A stretch of 14,814 bases of DNA from Ignavibacteria bacterium. Lineage in GTDB: Bacteria > Bacteroidota > Ignavibacteria > Tepidaquicellales > Tepidaquicellaceae. Shown piece after piece: positions 14,813-14,814 of this stretch; position 1 is the first letter of the stretch, and the number at the start of each line of letters is the position of its first letter. A program made the position numbers and the translations under genes. The stretch covers positions 1 through 14,814 of the forward strand of contig JAGPCH010000008.1 of NCBI GenBank assembly GCA_018058125.1, in the 5' to 3' direction. Below the pieces are notes generated by a model that was not told the origin of the DNA, ran no database searches, and saw nothing but the letters and a program-made list of their open reading frames with translations.

Positions 14813-14814
14813 CC

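Overview
The window is AT-rich and reads like a chromosomal segment of a Bacteroidota/Ignavibacteria-type bacterium. This placement is an inference from several signs: most genes lack a Shine-Dalgarno sequence, the methylerythritol-phosphate enzyme IspD is present, there are a secreted M14 peptidase and a small secreted beta-rich protein of the kind common in that group, and intergenic spaces carry 7-bp tandem repeats. No rRNA, tRNA, CRISPR array, insertion sequence, prophage or defence system was recognised.

Left part (1-3279): a secreted M14 zinc carboxypeptidase runs off the left edge on the minus strand and is divergent from a SAM-dependent methyltransferase. Two very small genes follow, a DUF2283 protein and an antitoxin-like protein. 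They face each other tail to tail, and neither has a toxin gene beside it.

Middle part (3371-6448, minus strand): peptide chain release factor 1 (prfA) lies downstream of an AAA_28-type P-loop ATPase and a three-helix membrane protein, with gaps of 25-33 bp that suggest one transcript. Upstream is a DUF4870-like membrane protein with a strong Shine-Dalgarno sequence and its own intrinsic terminator, then a small secreted protein.

Right part (6642-14630, all plus strand): enolase, QueA (queuosine tRNA modification), IspD (isoprenoid precursors), an esterase-D-like hydrolase, a glycosylasparaginase-like Ntn hydrolase, a 610-residue amidohydrolase relative that has lost every metal ligand I can align, and a Nudix hydrolase. 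These do not form one pathway; the row looks like housekeeping and salvage genes in series.

The most unusual structure is the set of tandem arrays at gene junctions: 12 x AAAAGTT before ispD, 8 x ATTCGTA before the asparaginase gene, 15 x GAGTGTGTA starting inside the Nudix stop codon, and 4 x ACTCAAT at the right edge, plus shorter or degenerate examples. The AAAAGTT array directly abuts a TTG start codon of ispD and has displaced any ribosome binding site. The amidohydrolase pseudoenzyme with its long acidic tail is the best candidate for an undescribed protein function. I do not see a complete novel multi-gene system here.
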